The notes below the pieces were generated by a model. That model was not told where the DNA came from. It made no database searches and was given only the letters and a program-made list of their open reading frames with translations. A stretch of DNA of 20,802 bases from a virus: positions 1 through 20,802 of IMG/VR virus record IMGVR_UViG_3300048586_000857; one strand, given 5' to 3'. Positions 1-7,097 of this stretch are shown one piece after another (positions within the stretch are counted from its first letter, which is position 1; every line of letters starts with the position of its first letter). The translations under genes were made by a program, and so were the position numbers.

Positions 1-651
1 GAACGCGGCGCACATCTGCGCATCGCACGGCTCGCCATCGACACCGGCTACGAGGCCCCCGCGGTCTATTCCTGGTCGCGGGCGCAAGGGTTTGGGCAGG
101 TGTCGCCGGTGAAAGGCGTCGAGGGGTTCAACCGTTCGAGCCCGGTATCGGGGCCGACATTTGTCGATGCGACCGAGGGCGGCAAACGTCTGCGGCGCGG
201 GGCGCGTCTCTGGACCGTGGCGGTGTCGACCTTCAAGGCCGAGACCTATCGCTTCCTGCGGCTGGAGCGCCCGACCGAGGAAGACATGGCTGAGGGGGCG
301 GCGTTTCCACCGGGATCGGTGCATCTGCCGCATTGGGTCGAGAATGAATGGCTGAAGCAGTTCGTGGCCGAACAACTGGTAACGGTGCGCACCAAGCGCG
401 GCTTTGCCCGGCTGGAATGGCAGAAGCTGCGCGAACGCAACGAGGCGCTGGACTGCCGGGTCTATGCCCGCGCCGCCGCCTGGATCGCGGGCGCGGATCG
501 CTGGACCGACGAGAAATGGCGCGATCTCGAGGATCAACTCGGGGCAGCGCCAACGGAAATGGATGGCGCGGGGCGGGTCAACCGGCCGCAAGCCGCACCC
601 CAGGGAAAACGGCAGTCGGATTGGCTTGGCCGACGCGGAGGATGGTTCTGA
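1..651 (+). CDS. Phage terminase large subunit (GpA family), C-terminal part, 5' truncated by window edge
   Basis: The frame is open from base 1, so the gene begins left of the window; 216 residues remain. These correspond to the C-terminal nuclease part of GpA-type large terminases, which cut concatemeric DNA and drive it into the prohead. Visible family signatures are IARLAIDTGYEAPAVY, with the metal-binding-type Asp near the window start, GSVHLPHWVENEWLKQ, and the near-C-terminal NEALDCRVYARAAAWI, which is characteristic of this family. The tail is basic (GKRQSDWLGRRGGW). The N-terminal ATPase domain is outside the window. The stop overlaps the next start by one base, coupling it to the gpW-like gene. 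The same family starts the structural operon in lambda (gene A), and the following W-portal order agrees. Confidence 0.9.
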   Translation, partial: ERGAHLRIARLAIDTGYEAPAVYSWSRAQGFGQVSPVKGVEGFNRSSPVSGPTFVDATEGGKRLRRGARLWTVAVSTFKAETYRFLRLERPTEEDMAEGAAFPPGSVHLPHWVENEWLKQFVAEQLVTVRTKRGFARLEWQKLRERNEALDCRVYARAAAWIAGADRWTDEKWRDLEDQLGAAPTEMDGAGRVNRPQAAPQGKRQSDWLGRRGGWF

Positions 652-860
652 TGACCGACTGGACGGAAACCGAGCTCTCGGCGCTGCGCCGAGCCTATGC
701 CAGCGGCACGACCCGGGTCAGCTATGATGGGAAATCCGTCGACTACGGCTCGGCTGAGGATCTGCTGGGCCGCATCCGGACCATCGAACGTGCCATCGCC
801 GGGACCACCCGGCCGCTGCCTGTGGCCGGTTTGGCGGGCTTCAGCCGCGGGGATCGCTGA
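651..860 (+). CDS. gpW-like head-tail joining protein
   Basis: This 69-residue protein matches the length and position of lambda gpW (68 residues), which joins the filled head to the tail connector. It starts MTDWTETELSALRRAYASG and carries a G-K-S-V-D-Y-like turn followed by LLGRIRTIERAI, the helix-hairpin-helix pattern of the gpW family. It lies between the large terminase and the portal, exactly as in lambda A-W-B. The ATG overlaps the terminase stop by one base and its own stop overlaps the portal start by one base, so no separate ribosome binding site is needed. A longer frame upstream is open but lies inside the terminase gene and is not plausible coding sequence. Confidence 0.82.
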   Translation: MTDWTETELSALRRAYASGTTRVSYDGKSVDYGSAEDLLGRIRTIERAIAGTTRPLPVAGLAGFSRGDR

Positions 861-2371
861 TGCCGGCGAACTGGATGGACCATGCCATCGCCTCGGTCGC
901 CCCGCGCATGGCGGCCCGGCGCGTGCTGGCGCGACAGGCCTTCGAAACCCTGACGCGCAGCTATGACGGTGCGTCCAAGGGGCGGCGCACGGACGGTTGG
1001 CGCGCGCCGGGATCCTCGGCCGACACCGAGATCGGTGTCGCCGGGGCGCTCTTGCGCGACCGGATGCGGGATCTGGTACGCAACAACCCGCATGCAGCCA
1101 AGGCCGTGGCGGTGCTCGTCAACAACATCATCGGCGCGGGCATCATGCCGCGCGCTGCCAGTGGCGACGACAAGCTCGACCGTAAGGTCGACGCGCTGTT
1201 TGCCCGCTGGTCAGCGGACTGCGACGCCGATGGCCAGCTGGATTTCTACGGGCTGCAGACGCTGATCTGCCGCGAGATGGTCGAGGCGGGCGAAGTCCTG
1301 GTGCGTCGCCGTCTGCGGCGATCCTCGGACGGGCTGCCGGTGCCTTTGCAGCTGCAGGTGCTGGAGGCCGACTTCCTCGACGCCACGAAATCCGGCGTCC
1401 TCGGCGCGGGCCGCCTCGTGCAGGGGATCGAGTTCGATCCGGTCGGCAAGCGCCGGGCCTATTGGCTGCATGGCGAGCACCCCGGCGATGCCTGGGGCAC
1501 GCTGCAGGGCGGGCTCGGGTCTCGCCCGGTCCCGGCGACCGAGATCGCCCATGTCTACGAGAAGCAGCGCACGCAGGCGCGCGGCGTTCCCTGGGGCGCG
1601 CCGGTGATCCGCAGCTTGCGCGATCTCGATGATTACGAGGTGGCCGAGCTGGTCCGCAAGAAGACGGAGGCCTGCGTTACCGCCATCGTCTTCGGCGACG
1701 ACGAGGCGCAACAGGGCATCGCGCCCTCGGTGGTCGATGCCGACGGCAACCGGGTCGAGCAGTTCGAGCCGGGGCTGATCGCCTATGCGCGGGGCGGTAA
1801 GGACATCCGCTTCAACCAACCTTCGGCCACCGGCGGCTATGGCGAATACAAGCGCGCCAGCCTGCACACGATCTCGGCCGGCTTCCGCGTGCCCTACGAA
1901 CTGCTGACCGGTGACCTCAGCCAGGTCAACTATTCCTCGATACGGGCGGGGCTCGTGGAGTTCCGCCGGATGATCGACGCCGTGCAATGGCAGCTGTTCA
2001 TTCCAATGCTTTGTGCGCCGGTCTGGCGCTGGTTCACGGAAGCCGCATGGGCGACGGGCCAGATCCCGACGCCGGACGTGCCGGTCGAATGGTCGCCACC
2101 GAAGTTCGACGCCGTCGATCCCTACAAGGATGCGATGGCCGACCTGCTGGCGATCCGGACCGGTACGATGACACTGGCGCAGGCCATTGCCCGGCAGGGT
2201 CATAACCCGGACGCGGTCCTCGCGGAAATCGCCGCAACCAACGCCAAGCTCGATGGCCTCGGTCTCGTGCTCGACAGCGATCCGCGCCGCGTCACGAAAA
2301 CCGGCAGCGCGCAAACGAGCGACCCGGCCAGCGATCCGGCCGAACCCCCATCCGACGCAGAGGAGAAATAG
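860..2371 (+). CDS. Phage portal protein, lambda family
   Basis: This is a complete 503-residue lambda gpB-type portal, the dodecameric ring at the head vertex through which DNA passes. Recognisable family segments are LLRDRMRDLVRNNPHAAKAV near residue 70, which precedes the VNNIIGAG motif (about 90), then LQVLEADFLD (about 170), HVYEKQRTQARGVPW (about 230), and LLTGDLSQVNYSSIRAG (about 350), the most conserved stretch of this family. The C-terminal 40 residues are acidic, Pro/Ser-rich and probably disordered. The length fits the family (about 500-540). It starts by one-base overlap with the gpW-like gene. Lambda gpB is processed by the head protease; no cleavage site can be assigned here from sequence alone. 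Confidence 0.94.
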   Translation: MPANWMDHAIASVAPRMAARRVLARQAFETLTRSYDGASKGRRTDGWRAPGSSADTEIGVAGALLRDRMRDLVRNNPHAAKAVAVLVNNIIGAGIMPRAASGDDKLDRKVDALFARWSADCDADGQLDFYGLQTLICREMVEAGEVLVRRRLRRSSDGLPVPLQLQVLEADFLDATKSGVLGAGRLVQGIEFDPVGKRRAYWLHGEHPGDAWGTLQGGLGSRPVPATEIAHVYEKQRTQARGVPWGAPVIRSLRDLDDYEVAELVRKKTEACVTAIVFGDDEAQQGIAPSVVDADGNRVEQFEPGLIAYARGGKDIRFNQPSATGGYGEYKRASLHTISAGFRVPYELLTGDLSQVNYSSIRAGLVEFRRMIDAVQWQLFIPMLCAPVWRWFTEAAWATGQIPTPDVPVEWSPPKFDAVDPYKDAMADLLAIRTGTMTLAQAIARQGHNPDAVLAEIAATNAKLDGLGLVLDSDPRRVTKTGSAQTSDPASDPAEPPSDAEEK

Positions 2372-2375
2372 GGCC

Positions 2376-4409
2376 ATGCCCGACACGATCATGGCGGCAC
2401 CGGTCGCCCTTCCGATGCAACTGCGGCGCGCGCCCATCTTGCCCGCGACCGTCAATACCGAGACCCGCTCGGTCGATGTGGTCTTCACCACCGGCGCGGC
2501 CGTCCGGCGGCGGCGCTGGACCGGCTGGGACACATCCGTTCCCTTCGATGAGATCCTCGACGTCAGCGACAGGGCGGTGGATCTGACCCGCCTCAATGCC
2601 GGGGCCCCGGCGCTCGACAGCCATTCCGTCTGGTCTTCGCATTCGCAAGTGGGCGTCGTCGAACGCGCCTGGATCGAGGGCAAGGAGGGCAAGGCCACCA
2701 TCCGCTTCCCGCGCGAAGGGCTGGACCAGGCGGCTGACCGCATGTTCGGCCTGATCAGCGACGGCATCATCCGCAACGTCTCGGTCGGCTATTCCATCGA
2801 GAGGGTGAAGGTGGTCGAGCCCGCAGTGAAGGGCGAGGTCGAGCAACGCATCGTCGAGCGCTGGACCCCGCTCGAGGTCAGCTTCGTGACCGTTCCCGCC
2901 GATCCCCGCGCGCAGGTCCGCGCGGCGGATCAGGCCAGCTATCCCGTCGAGATCGTCGACACCCGCATGCAAAAGGAGGCTTCCATGCCTGACAGCACGA
3001 CCAATATGGCCGGGGATGTCCCCGCCAGCACCGAGACCCGCCCGCAGCCCGCCGCGGCCCCGGCGCAGCCCGAACCGACGGCCGTGCGCACGCCGGACCC
3101 GGCGCCTGCGCCCGACAACGAGGCCATCGCAACTCGCGCCCGCGAGGCCGAACGCGACCGTGTGTCCACGATCTACGATCTGACCGGTCGCCTGAACCTC
3201 GAACGCAGCTTCGCCGAGGATCTGGTCAAGCGCGGCGTCAGCGTGGACGAGTCCCGCCGCCTGATCCTCGACCAGGTCGCGACGAAGTCGGACGAGACCC
3301 GGACCTTCCCGCATGTGTCGATCCCTCTCGGCGGTCGGGATGAACGCGTGACCCGCCGCGATGCCGTGGCGAACGCGCTCTTGCACCGCTACAGCCCTAC
3401 GCTGTTCCCGCTGGAAGACGCCGCGCGCCAGTATCGCGGGATGACGCTGCTGGAACTCGCCCGCGAAAGCCTCGGCAATGCGGGGGTGAACACGCGGGGC
3501 CTGTCGCGCGACGAGGTGGCGACCCGGGCGCTGCATTCGACGTCGGACTTCCCCGAGATCCTGTCGGCTGTCACCAACAAGACCCTGCGGCAGGCCTATG
3601 ACGCCTATCCCCGGACCTTCGCGCTCTTCTGCCGCCAGGTGCTGGCCACCGACTTCAAATCCATGCACCGCGTCCAGCTGGGCGAAGCGCCGCAACTCCT
3701 GGAAGTGGGCGAAAGCGGCGAGTTCAAGCGCGGCACGCTGGGCGAGAGCAAGGAGAGCTACAAGGTCAAGACCTATGGCCGGGTTGTCGCCATCACCCGG
3801 CAGGTGCTGATCAACGACGACCTTGACGCCTTCACCCGCATCCCGGCGATGTACGGCAACTCCATCGCCCAGCTGGAAAGCGACGTGGTCTGGGGCATCA
3901 TCACCGCGAACCCGGCCATGGCCGATGGCAACGCGCTCTTCCACACCACGCACAAGAACCTCGCCGCAACGGGCGCCGCGCTGGATGTGGCGAGCGTCGG
4001 CGCGGCCCGGGCGGCGATGGCGTTGCAGACCGGTCTCGACAAGAAGACGGTGCTGAACATCCGGCCCGCCTTCCTGATCGTACCGGCAGCGCTTGAACTG
4101 AAGGCCGAACAGCTGGTCGCCCAGAACCTCGTCCCCGCCGACAGCGCCAAGGTGGTGCCGCAGTCGATCCGGACCCTCTCGCCCATCAGCGAGCCGCGTC
4201 TCGATGCCGCCAGCGCGACCTCCTGGTATCTGGCGGCCTCGCCCAACCAGATCGACACGATCGAATACGCCTATCTGGAAGGCCAGCAGGGCGCCTACAT
4301 CGAGACCCGCAACGGCTTCGACGTCGACGGGGTCGAGATCAAGTGCCGCCTCGACTTCGGCGCCAAGGCCATCGACTGGCGCGGCCTCTACAAGAACCCG
4401 GGCGCATAA
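2376..4409 (+). CDS. Prohead protease / Mu gpT-like major capsid fusion protein
   Basis: One continuous 677-residue frame covers both jobs. Residues about 10-195 are an HK97-type (U35-like) prohead protease: ALDSHSVWSSHSQVGVV supplies the candidate catalytic His83 and RNVSVGYSI the Ser136, followed by the family's LEVSFVTVPADPRAQ. Residues about 204-340 are Ala/Pro-rich, then charged and helical, resembling a scaffold or delta domain. From about residue 340 to the end is a Mu gpT-like major capsid domain (FPLEDAARQYRGMTLLELAR; TYGRVVAITRQVLINDDL; the carboxy end KAIDWRGLYKNPGA). The start chosen is ATG 2376, with AGGAG at 2361-2365; an open frame further upstream lies within the portal gene. 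Such fusions are known in prophages of alphaproteobacteria and replace separate protease, scaffold and capsid genes. A second strong internal start exists at 2985. How the protease frees itself from the capsid is not visible. Confidence 0.93.
   Translation: MPDTIMAAPVALPMQLRRAPILPATVNTETRSVDVVFTTGAAVRRRRWTGWDTSVPFDEILDVSDRAVDLTRLNAGAPALDSHSVWSSHSQVGVVERAWIEGKEGKATIRFPREGLDQAADRMFGLISDGIIRNVSVGYSIERVKVVEPAVKGEVEQRIVERWTPLEVSFVTVPADPRAQVRAADQASYPVEIVDTRMQKEASMPDSTTNMAGDVPASTETRPQPAAAPAQPEPTAVRTPDPAPAPDNEAIATRAREAERDRVSTIYDLTGRLNLERSFAEDLVKRGVSVDESRRLILDQVATKSDETRTFPHVSIPLGGRDERVTRRDAVANALLHRYSPTLFPLEDAARQYRGMTLLELARESLGNAGVNTRGLSRDEVATRALHSTSDFPEILSAVTNKTLRQAYDAYPRTFALFCRQVLATDFKSMHRVQLGEAPQLLEVGESGEFKRGTLGESKESYKVKTYGRVVAITRQVLINDDLDAFTRIPAMYGNSIAQLESDVVWGIITANPAMADGNALFHTTHKNLAATGAALDVASVGAARAAMALQTGLDKKTVLNIRPAFLIVPAALELKAEQLVAQNLVPADSAKVVPQSIRTLSPISEPRLDAASATSWYLAASPNQIDTIEYAYLEGQQGAYIETRNGFDVDGVEIKCRLDFGAKAIDWRGLYKNPGA
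2971..2987 (+). promoter_or_regulatory. Strong internal ribosome binding site and in-frame ATG inside the protease-capsid fusion
   Basis: AAAAGGAGG at 2971-2979 is followed by a 5-base spacer and ATG at 2985, in frame with the fusion gene. It is the best Shine-Dalgarno match I see in the window, better than that of the full-length start. Initiation here would give a 474-residue product (residues 204-677) consisting of the scaffold-like segment plus the capsid domain, without the protease. The position between the end of the protease fold and the start of the low-complexity linker is exactly where a nested capsid precursor would be expected to begin. That it is used is an inference. Confidence 0.7.
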
Positions 4410-4437
4410 CCCGCACCCAATGCTGAACCCTGACACA

Positions 4438-4461
4438 CGGGCGGTCCAATCGGGCCGCCCG
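4438..4461 (+). terminator. GC-rich hairpin between capsid and decoration genes (attenuator or terminator-like)
   Basis: Arms CGGGCGGTCC (4438-4447) and GGGCCGCCCG (4452-4461) form a 10-base-pair stem with a single G-U wobble and a four-base AATC loop. It is followed by GTCGTCTTTCC, which has only a short T run. It lies in the only sizeable non-coding gap of the forward structural operon (4410-4486), directly after the major capsid gene. It could partly terminate transcription, process the mRNA or protect the 3' end of the capsid message. The weak T tract argues against a fully efficient intrinsic terminator. Confidence 0.6.
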
Positions 4462-4486
4462 TCGTCTTTCCACGAGGATCCTCCCC

Positions 4487-4822
4487 ATGAAAACCTACGT
4501 CCAGCCCGGCAATACCATCACCCTGACCGCGCCATACGCCGTCGCCTCGGGCGATGGCCTGCTCGTCGGCTCGATCTTCGGCGTGGCCTCCGGCACCGCC
4601 GCCCTCGGCGAAACTGTCGAAGCCGCGCTTGTCGGCGTTTACGAGCTGAAGAAGCTCGGCTCGCAGGCATGGGCGGTCGGCGACCGCATCTACTGGGACA
4701 ACACCGCGCGCCAGACCACCAAGGTCACCACCTCGAACACGCTGATCGGAGTGGCGACCGAGGCGGTTGCAGGTGGCGCAGGCGATGTGGTCGGCCGGGT
4801 GCGGTTGAACGGGGCGTTCTGA
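4487..4822 (+). CDS. Capsid decoration (cement) protein, DUF2190 family
   Basis: This 111-residue protein begins MKTYVQPGNTITLTAPYAVA and contains GDGLLVGSIFGVA, the typical opening of DUF2190 proteins, which are beta-rich head decoration proteins found next to major capsid genes. The later segment VGDRIYWDNTARQTTKV and the C-terminal GDVVGRVRLNG also fit the family. It stands in the slot of lambda gpD relative to the capsid, although here it follows the capsid gene. GAGGA at 4474-4478 sits 8 bases before the ATG, so it has its own initiation signal, in line with a need for capsid-level expression. Its stop overlaps the next ATG by one base. No signal peptide or cysteine is present. Confidence 0.87.
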   Translation: MKTYVQPGNTITLTAPYAVASGDGLLVGSIFGVASGTAALGETVEAALVGVYELKKLGSQAWAVGDRIYWDNTARQTTKVTTSNTLIGVATEAVAGGAGDVVGRVRLNGAF

Positions 4823-5133
4823 TGAGCGCCTTTGCCGCCGCCGTCGGCGCGCTCTTCGCCGATCCGAACATCGGGCGGGACGCGGTCTACATCGCCGAGG
4901 GCGGCGCGCCGATCCTGGTGCGCGTCGTCGCCCGGCGCGCGGATGCGTCGACCTCCTTCGGCGATGTCCGGCTCTGGTCCGAGACCACCCGGATCGATCT
5001 GCGGGTGGCCGAGGTGCCAGCCCCGCGCCCCGGCGACCGCATCGAGATCGACGGCGATGCCTTCCTGATCCAGGGCGAACCCGTCCGCGACCGCGCGCGG
5101 CTTGTCTGGACCCTGGATCTGAGTCCCGCGTGA
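4822..5133 (+). CDS. Head-tail joining protein (lambda FII-like)
   Basis: This 103-residue protein begins MSAFAAAVGALFADPNIGRDAVY. The pattern of a short N-terminal helix with F..DPN.G.DA, followed by compact beta strands and the motif RPGDRIEIDGDAFLIQGEPVRD, is typical of small head-tail connector proteins of the lambda FII type that bind the portal and form the surface onto which the tail docks. Position agrees: decoration protein upstream, tail-completion type protein downstream. It starts by one-base overlap with the DUF2190 gene and ends overlapping the GTG of the next gene by 4 bases. Homology to FII is judged from size, position and motif spacing, so the family assignment is less certain than the role. 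Confidence 0.68.
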   Translation: MSAFAAAVGALFADPNIGRDAVYIAEGGAPILVRVVARRADASTSFGDVRLWSETTRIDLRVAEVPAPRPGDRIEIDGDAFLIQGEPVRDRARLVWTLDLSPA

Positions 5134-5762
5134 AACTGAAACTTGCCATCGATCCCGACATCGTCGCGCTGATGGCGGCCGAGGTTGCGGCCGGGGAACG
5201 CGCCGTCACCGCCGCCATGCGCGAGGCGGGCACCGGCCTGAAATCCGCCTGGCGCACCCAGATCACCGGCGCGGGGCTGGGCACGCGGCTTGCCAACTCG
5301 ATCCGCTCCGCCAGCTTTCCGAAGGCGGGGCAGAGCCTGAACGCGGCGGCACTGGTCTGGTCCAACGCCCCGGTCATCATCGGCGCGCATGACACGGGGC
5401 CGCTTATCCGCTCGAAGAACGGGTTCTGGCTGGCGATCCCCACGCCAGCAGCAGGAAAGTCCACGCGCGGCGGCAGGATCACCCCCGGCGAATGGGAAAG
5501 GCGCACCGGCTTACGCCTGCGGTTCATTTATCGCCGCAGAGGTCCGAGCCTGCTTGTGGCGGAGGGGCGGTTGAATACCAAGGGTCGCGCCGTGGCGTCC
5601 CGATCGAAAACCGGCCGGGGCGTCATTACCGCGCCAATTTTCCTGCTGGTACCGCAAGTCAAGCTGCCGAAGCGGCTGGATCTAGCGCGGGATGCCGAGC
5701 GGGCGCACGAGGCGGTGCCAGGGCTGATCGTGGCGAACTGGGTGGAGGGCAAGTTGCCGTAA
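5130..5762 (+). CDS. DUF6441 family protein, probable tail-completion protein (lambda gene Z position)
   Basis: This 210-residue soluble protein starts at GTG 5130, overlapping the previous stop in a GTGA junction. The sequence MKLKLAIDPDIVALMAAEV, the middle LGTRLANSIRSASFP and APVIIGAHDTGPLIRSKNGFWLAIPTP match what I recall of DUF6441 proteins from Rhodobacterales prophages. The C-terminal half is basic and contains APIFLLVPQVKLPKRLDL. In lambda the gene between FII and U is Z (192 residues), needed to complete the tail before joining; the size and slot here are alike, so a neck or tail-completion role is inferred. No biochemical function is established for the family as far as I know. It is the last forward gene before the inserted exporter; only seven bases separate the two convergent stop codons. 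Confidence 0.72.
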   Translation: MKLKLAIDPDIVALMAAEVAAGERAVTAAMREAGTGLKSAWRTQITGAGLGTRLANSIRSASFPKAGQSLNAAALVWSNAPVIIGAHDTGPLIRSKNGFWLAIPTPAAGKSTRGGRITPGEWERRTGLRLRFIYRRRGPSLLVAEGRLNTKGRAVASRSKTGRGVITAPIFLLVPQVKLPKRLDLARDAERAHEAVPGLIVANWVEGKLP

Positions 5763-5769
5763 AGTCGGC

Positions 5770-6576
5770 CTAACGGTGCCGCCAAACCTTCACGGCGGAA
5801 ATCAAAAGAATGGCGGCGAGAGCAGGCAACAGGATCGTGCTGGGAACGATCCCGAGCAGCGATCCACCGATGAACGTGCCAACCACCGACCCTGCCGCCA
5901 TGGTGAACAGAAAGGTCCGGTTACGGCCCAGAACGGCAAAACTCTGATCCTGGCTGTATCGCGCAAAGCCCACCAGCATTGTCGGCAGGCTGACCGCGAG
6001 AGAAAGCGATCCGGCCAGCTTGATATCGGCACCGAAGAGCAGGACCAGCGTCGGGATCAGCAATTCGCCCCCGGCAACGCCCATCAACGACGCAACGACC
6101 CCGATGCCGAAGCCCGCAATGACCCCTGCTATCATTTGGAGTGTTCCGACAAGCAGACTGCCCGTGGTTGCCGTTTCATGGCCGAACAGCAGGATGACAG
6201 CGATCATGACCAGCAGGGCCGCGAGAACTTTGTAGAGTGTCTCCGATTTCAGGCGCGTCGCCCAACCGGCCCCGAACCAGGCCCCCGCCAGACTGCCTGC
6301 CAGCAGGTTCACAATGATTAGCCAGTGGGTGGCAATTTCACCGAAAGGGACAGTTCCAGCCCTGAATGGCAGAGCGGTCGCCACCACGACAAGGCTCATC
6401 GCCTTGTTGAGGATCACCGCCTCAAGGGCCGCAAACCTGAAGATGCCGACCAGAAGCGGCAGCCTGAACTCCGCCCCTCCAAGGCCGATCATGCCGCCAA
6501 GAGTGCCAATGATCGCCCCGGCGCCAAAAGCGGCGGGCAGGTTGCGTTCTGTCGGGGCGGGGTCGATTTTTCTCAC
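5770..6576 (-). CDS. TauE/SafE family anion exporter, cargo gene on the opposite strand inside the phage operon
   Basis: This 268-residue integral membrane protein has the two-fold repeat typical of TauE/SafE (DUF81) permeases: GTLGGMIGLGGAEFRLP at residues 24-40 and GVVASLMGVAGGELLIP at 159-175, each followed by hydrophobic segments, giving about seven or eight helices in all. Members move sulfite, sulfoacetate or other organosulfur anions across the inner membrane; the substrate here cannot be told. Length is normal for a complete member. The start is taken as GTG 6576 (MRKIDPAPTERN); no good Shine-Dalgarno is seen. It lies antisense between the DUF6441 gene and the tail-terminator gene, interrupting an otherwise forward late operon, and looks less GC-rich than its neighbours. 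That is the arrangement of a 'moron' expressed from the prophage independently of late genes. No clear terminator separates it from the convergent phage gene. Confidence 0.9.
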   Translation of the reverse strand: MRKIDPAPTERNLPAAFGAGAIIGTLGGMIGLGGAEFRLPLLVGIFRFAALEAVILNKAMSLVVVATALPFRAGTVPFGEIATHWLIIVNLLAGSLAGAWFGAGWATRLKSETLYKVLAALLVMIAVILLFGHETATTGSLLVGTLQMIAGVIAGFGIGVVASLMGVAGGELLIPTLVLLFGADIKLAGSLSLAVSLPTMLVGFARYSQDQSFAVLGRNRTFLFTMAAGSVVGTFIGGSLLGIVPSTILLPALAAILLISAVKVWRHR

Positions 6577-6653
6577 GGCGAATATCTACGACGGAACACT
6601 TCGCAGATGCCAGTATTAACAAGCGTTTGACGCCATCAAGAGGCCAAACCGTC

Positions 6654-7073
6654 ATGCCCACCCCCCGCGAAACCATCCTCGCCGCGCTGCACGCGCGGCT
6701 TTCGGCCTTGCCCGCAACCGCCCTGCGCGGTGAGGTGCTGCCCGAACGCGTGCCCGCTGCGGGGCTTCTGATCCTGCGCGACGGTGAGCCGGGCGAGCCC
6801 GAGGTCACGCTGTCGCCCTTGCGCTACCACTACCAGCACCGGGCCGAAATCGAGGCGGTCGTTCAGGGTGCGGCCCGTGACACCGCCTTCGACACAATGG
6901 CTGCAAGCATCGGAGCGGCGATTGCGGCCGACCGAACGCTGGGCGGCCTCTGCGACTGGATCGAGGCGGAAGCACCGCGTCCGGTCGATCTGGCCGTCGA
7001 GGGTGCCGCCAGCCTGAAGGCGGCGGTGATCCCGGTCATCCTGCACTATTCCACGGCCGATCCACTGGCCTGA
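6654..7073 (+). CDS. Tail terminator / minor tail protein U-like
   Basis: This 139-residue protein begins MPTPRETILAALHARLSALP. It then has GEVLPERVPAAGLLILRDGEPGEPEV, a segment with YHYQHRAEIEAVVQG, and ends in LKAAVIPVILHYSTADPLA. A helix followed by alternating strands and the terminal strand pattern is that of tail terminator proteins (lambda gpU type) that cap the tail tube and set its end. Position, immediately before the tube gene, supports this. ATG 6654 was chosen because AAGAGG at 6638-6643 lies 10 bases upstream; a TTG at 6627 is also in frame but lacks a good site. Without the exporter insertion this gene would follow the DUF6441 gene, as U follows Z in lambda. Confidence 0.74.
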   Translation: MPTPRETILAALHARLSALPATALRGEVLPERVPAAGLLILRDGEPGEPEVTLSPLRYHYQHRAEIEAVVQGAARDTAFDTMAASIGAAIAADRTLGGLCDWIEAEAPRPVDLAVEGAASLKAAVIPVILHYSTADPLA

Positions 7074-7097
7074 CCCCAATCACGATAGGAGAATACG

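Noticed and set aside
1211-2776. Long minus-strand open frame (521 codons) opposite the portal and protease genes
   Set aside because: It mirrors codon bias of a GC-rich gene on the other strand; composition is Arg/Gly/Ala/Asp-rich without recognisable domains, and the forward proteins are clear families.
2292-4436. 714-codon minus-strand open frame opposite the capsid fusion gene
   Set aside because: Shadow frame caused by GC-rich third codon positions; no domain pattern, and it spans the hairpin and a gene boundary.
5752-5772. Possible bidirectional terminator between the DUF6441 gene and the exporter
   Set aside because: Only a four-base stem GCCG/CGGC with a six-base loop and no T run is present; too weak to call.
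5767-6652. Imperfect direct repeat GGCCTAACGGT (5767) / GGCCAAACCGT (6642) flanking the exporter gene
   Set aside because: Nine of eleven matches in GC-rich DNA can occur by chance, and no transposase or terminal inverted repeat accompanies it; noted only as a possible scar.
6577-6653. Promoter for the exporter on the minus strand (for example TTGATG with TAATAC)
   Set aside because: Spacing of 15 and three of six matches in the -10 are not convincing; the region is AT-richer than its surroundings, but no promoter can be assigned.
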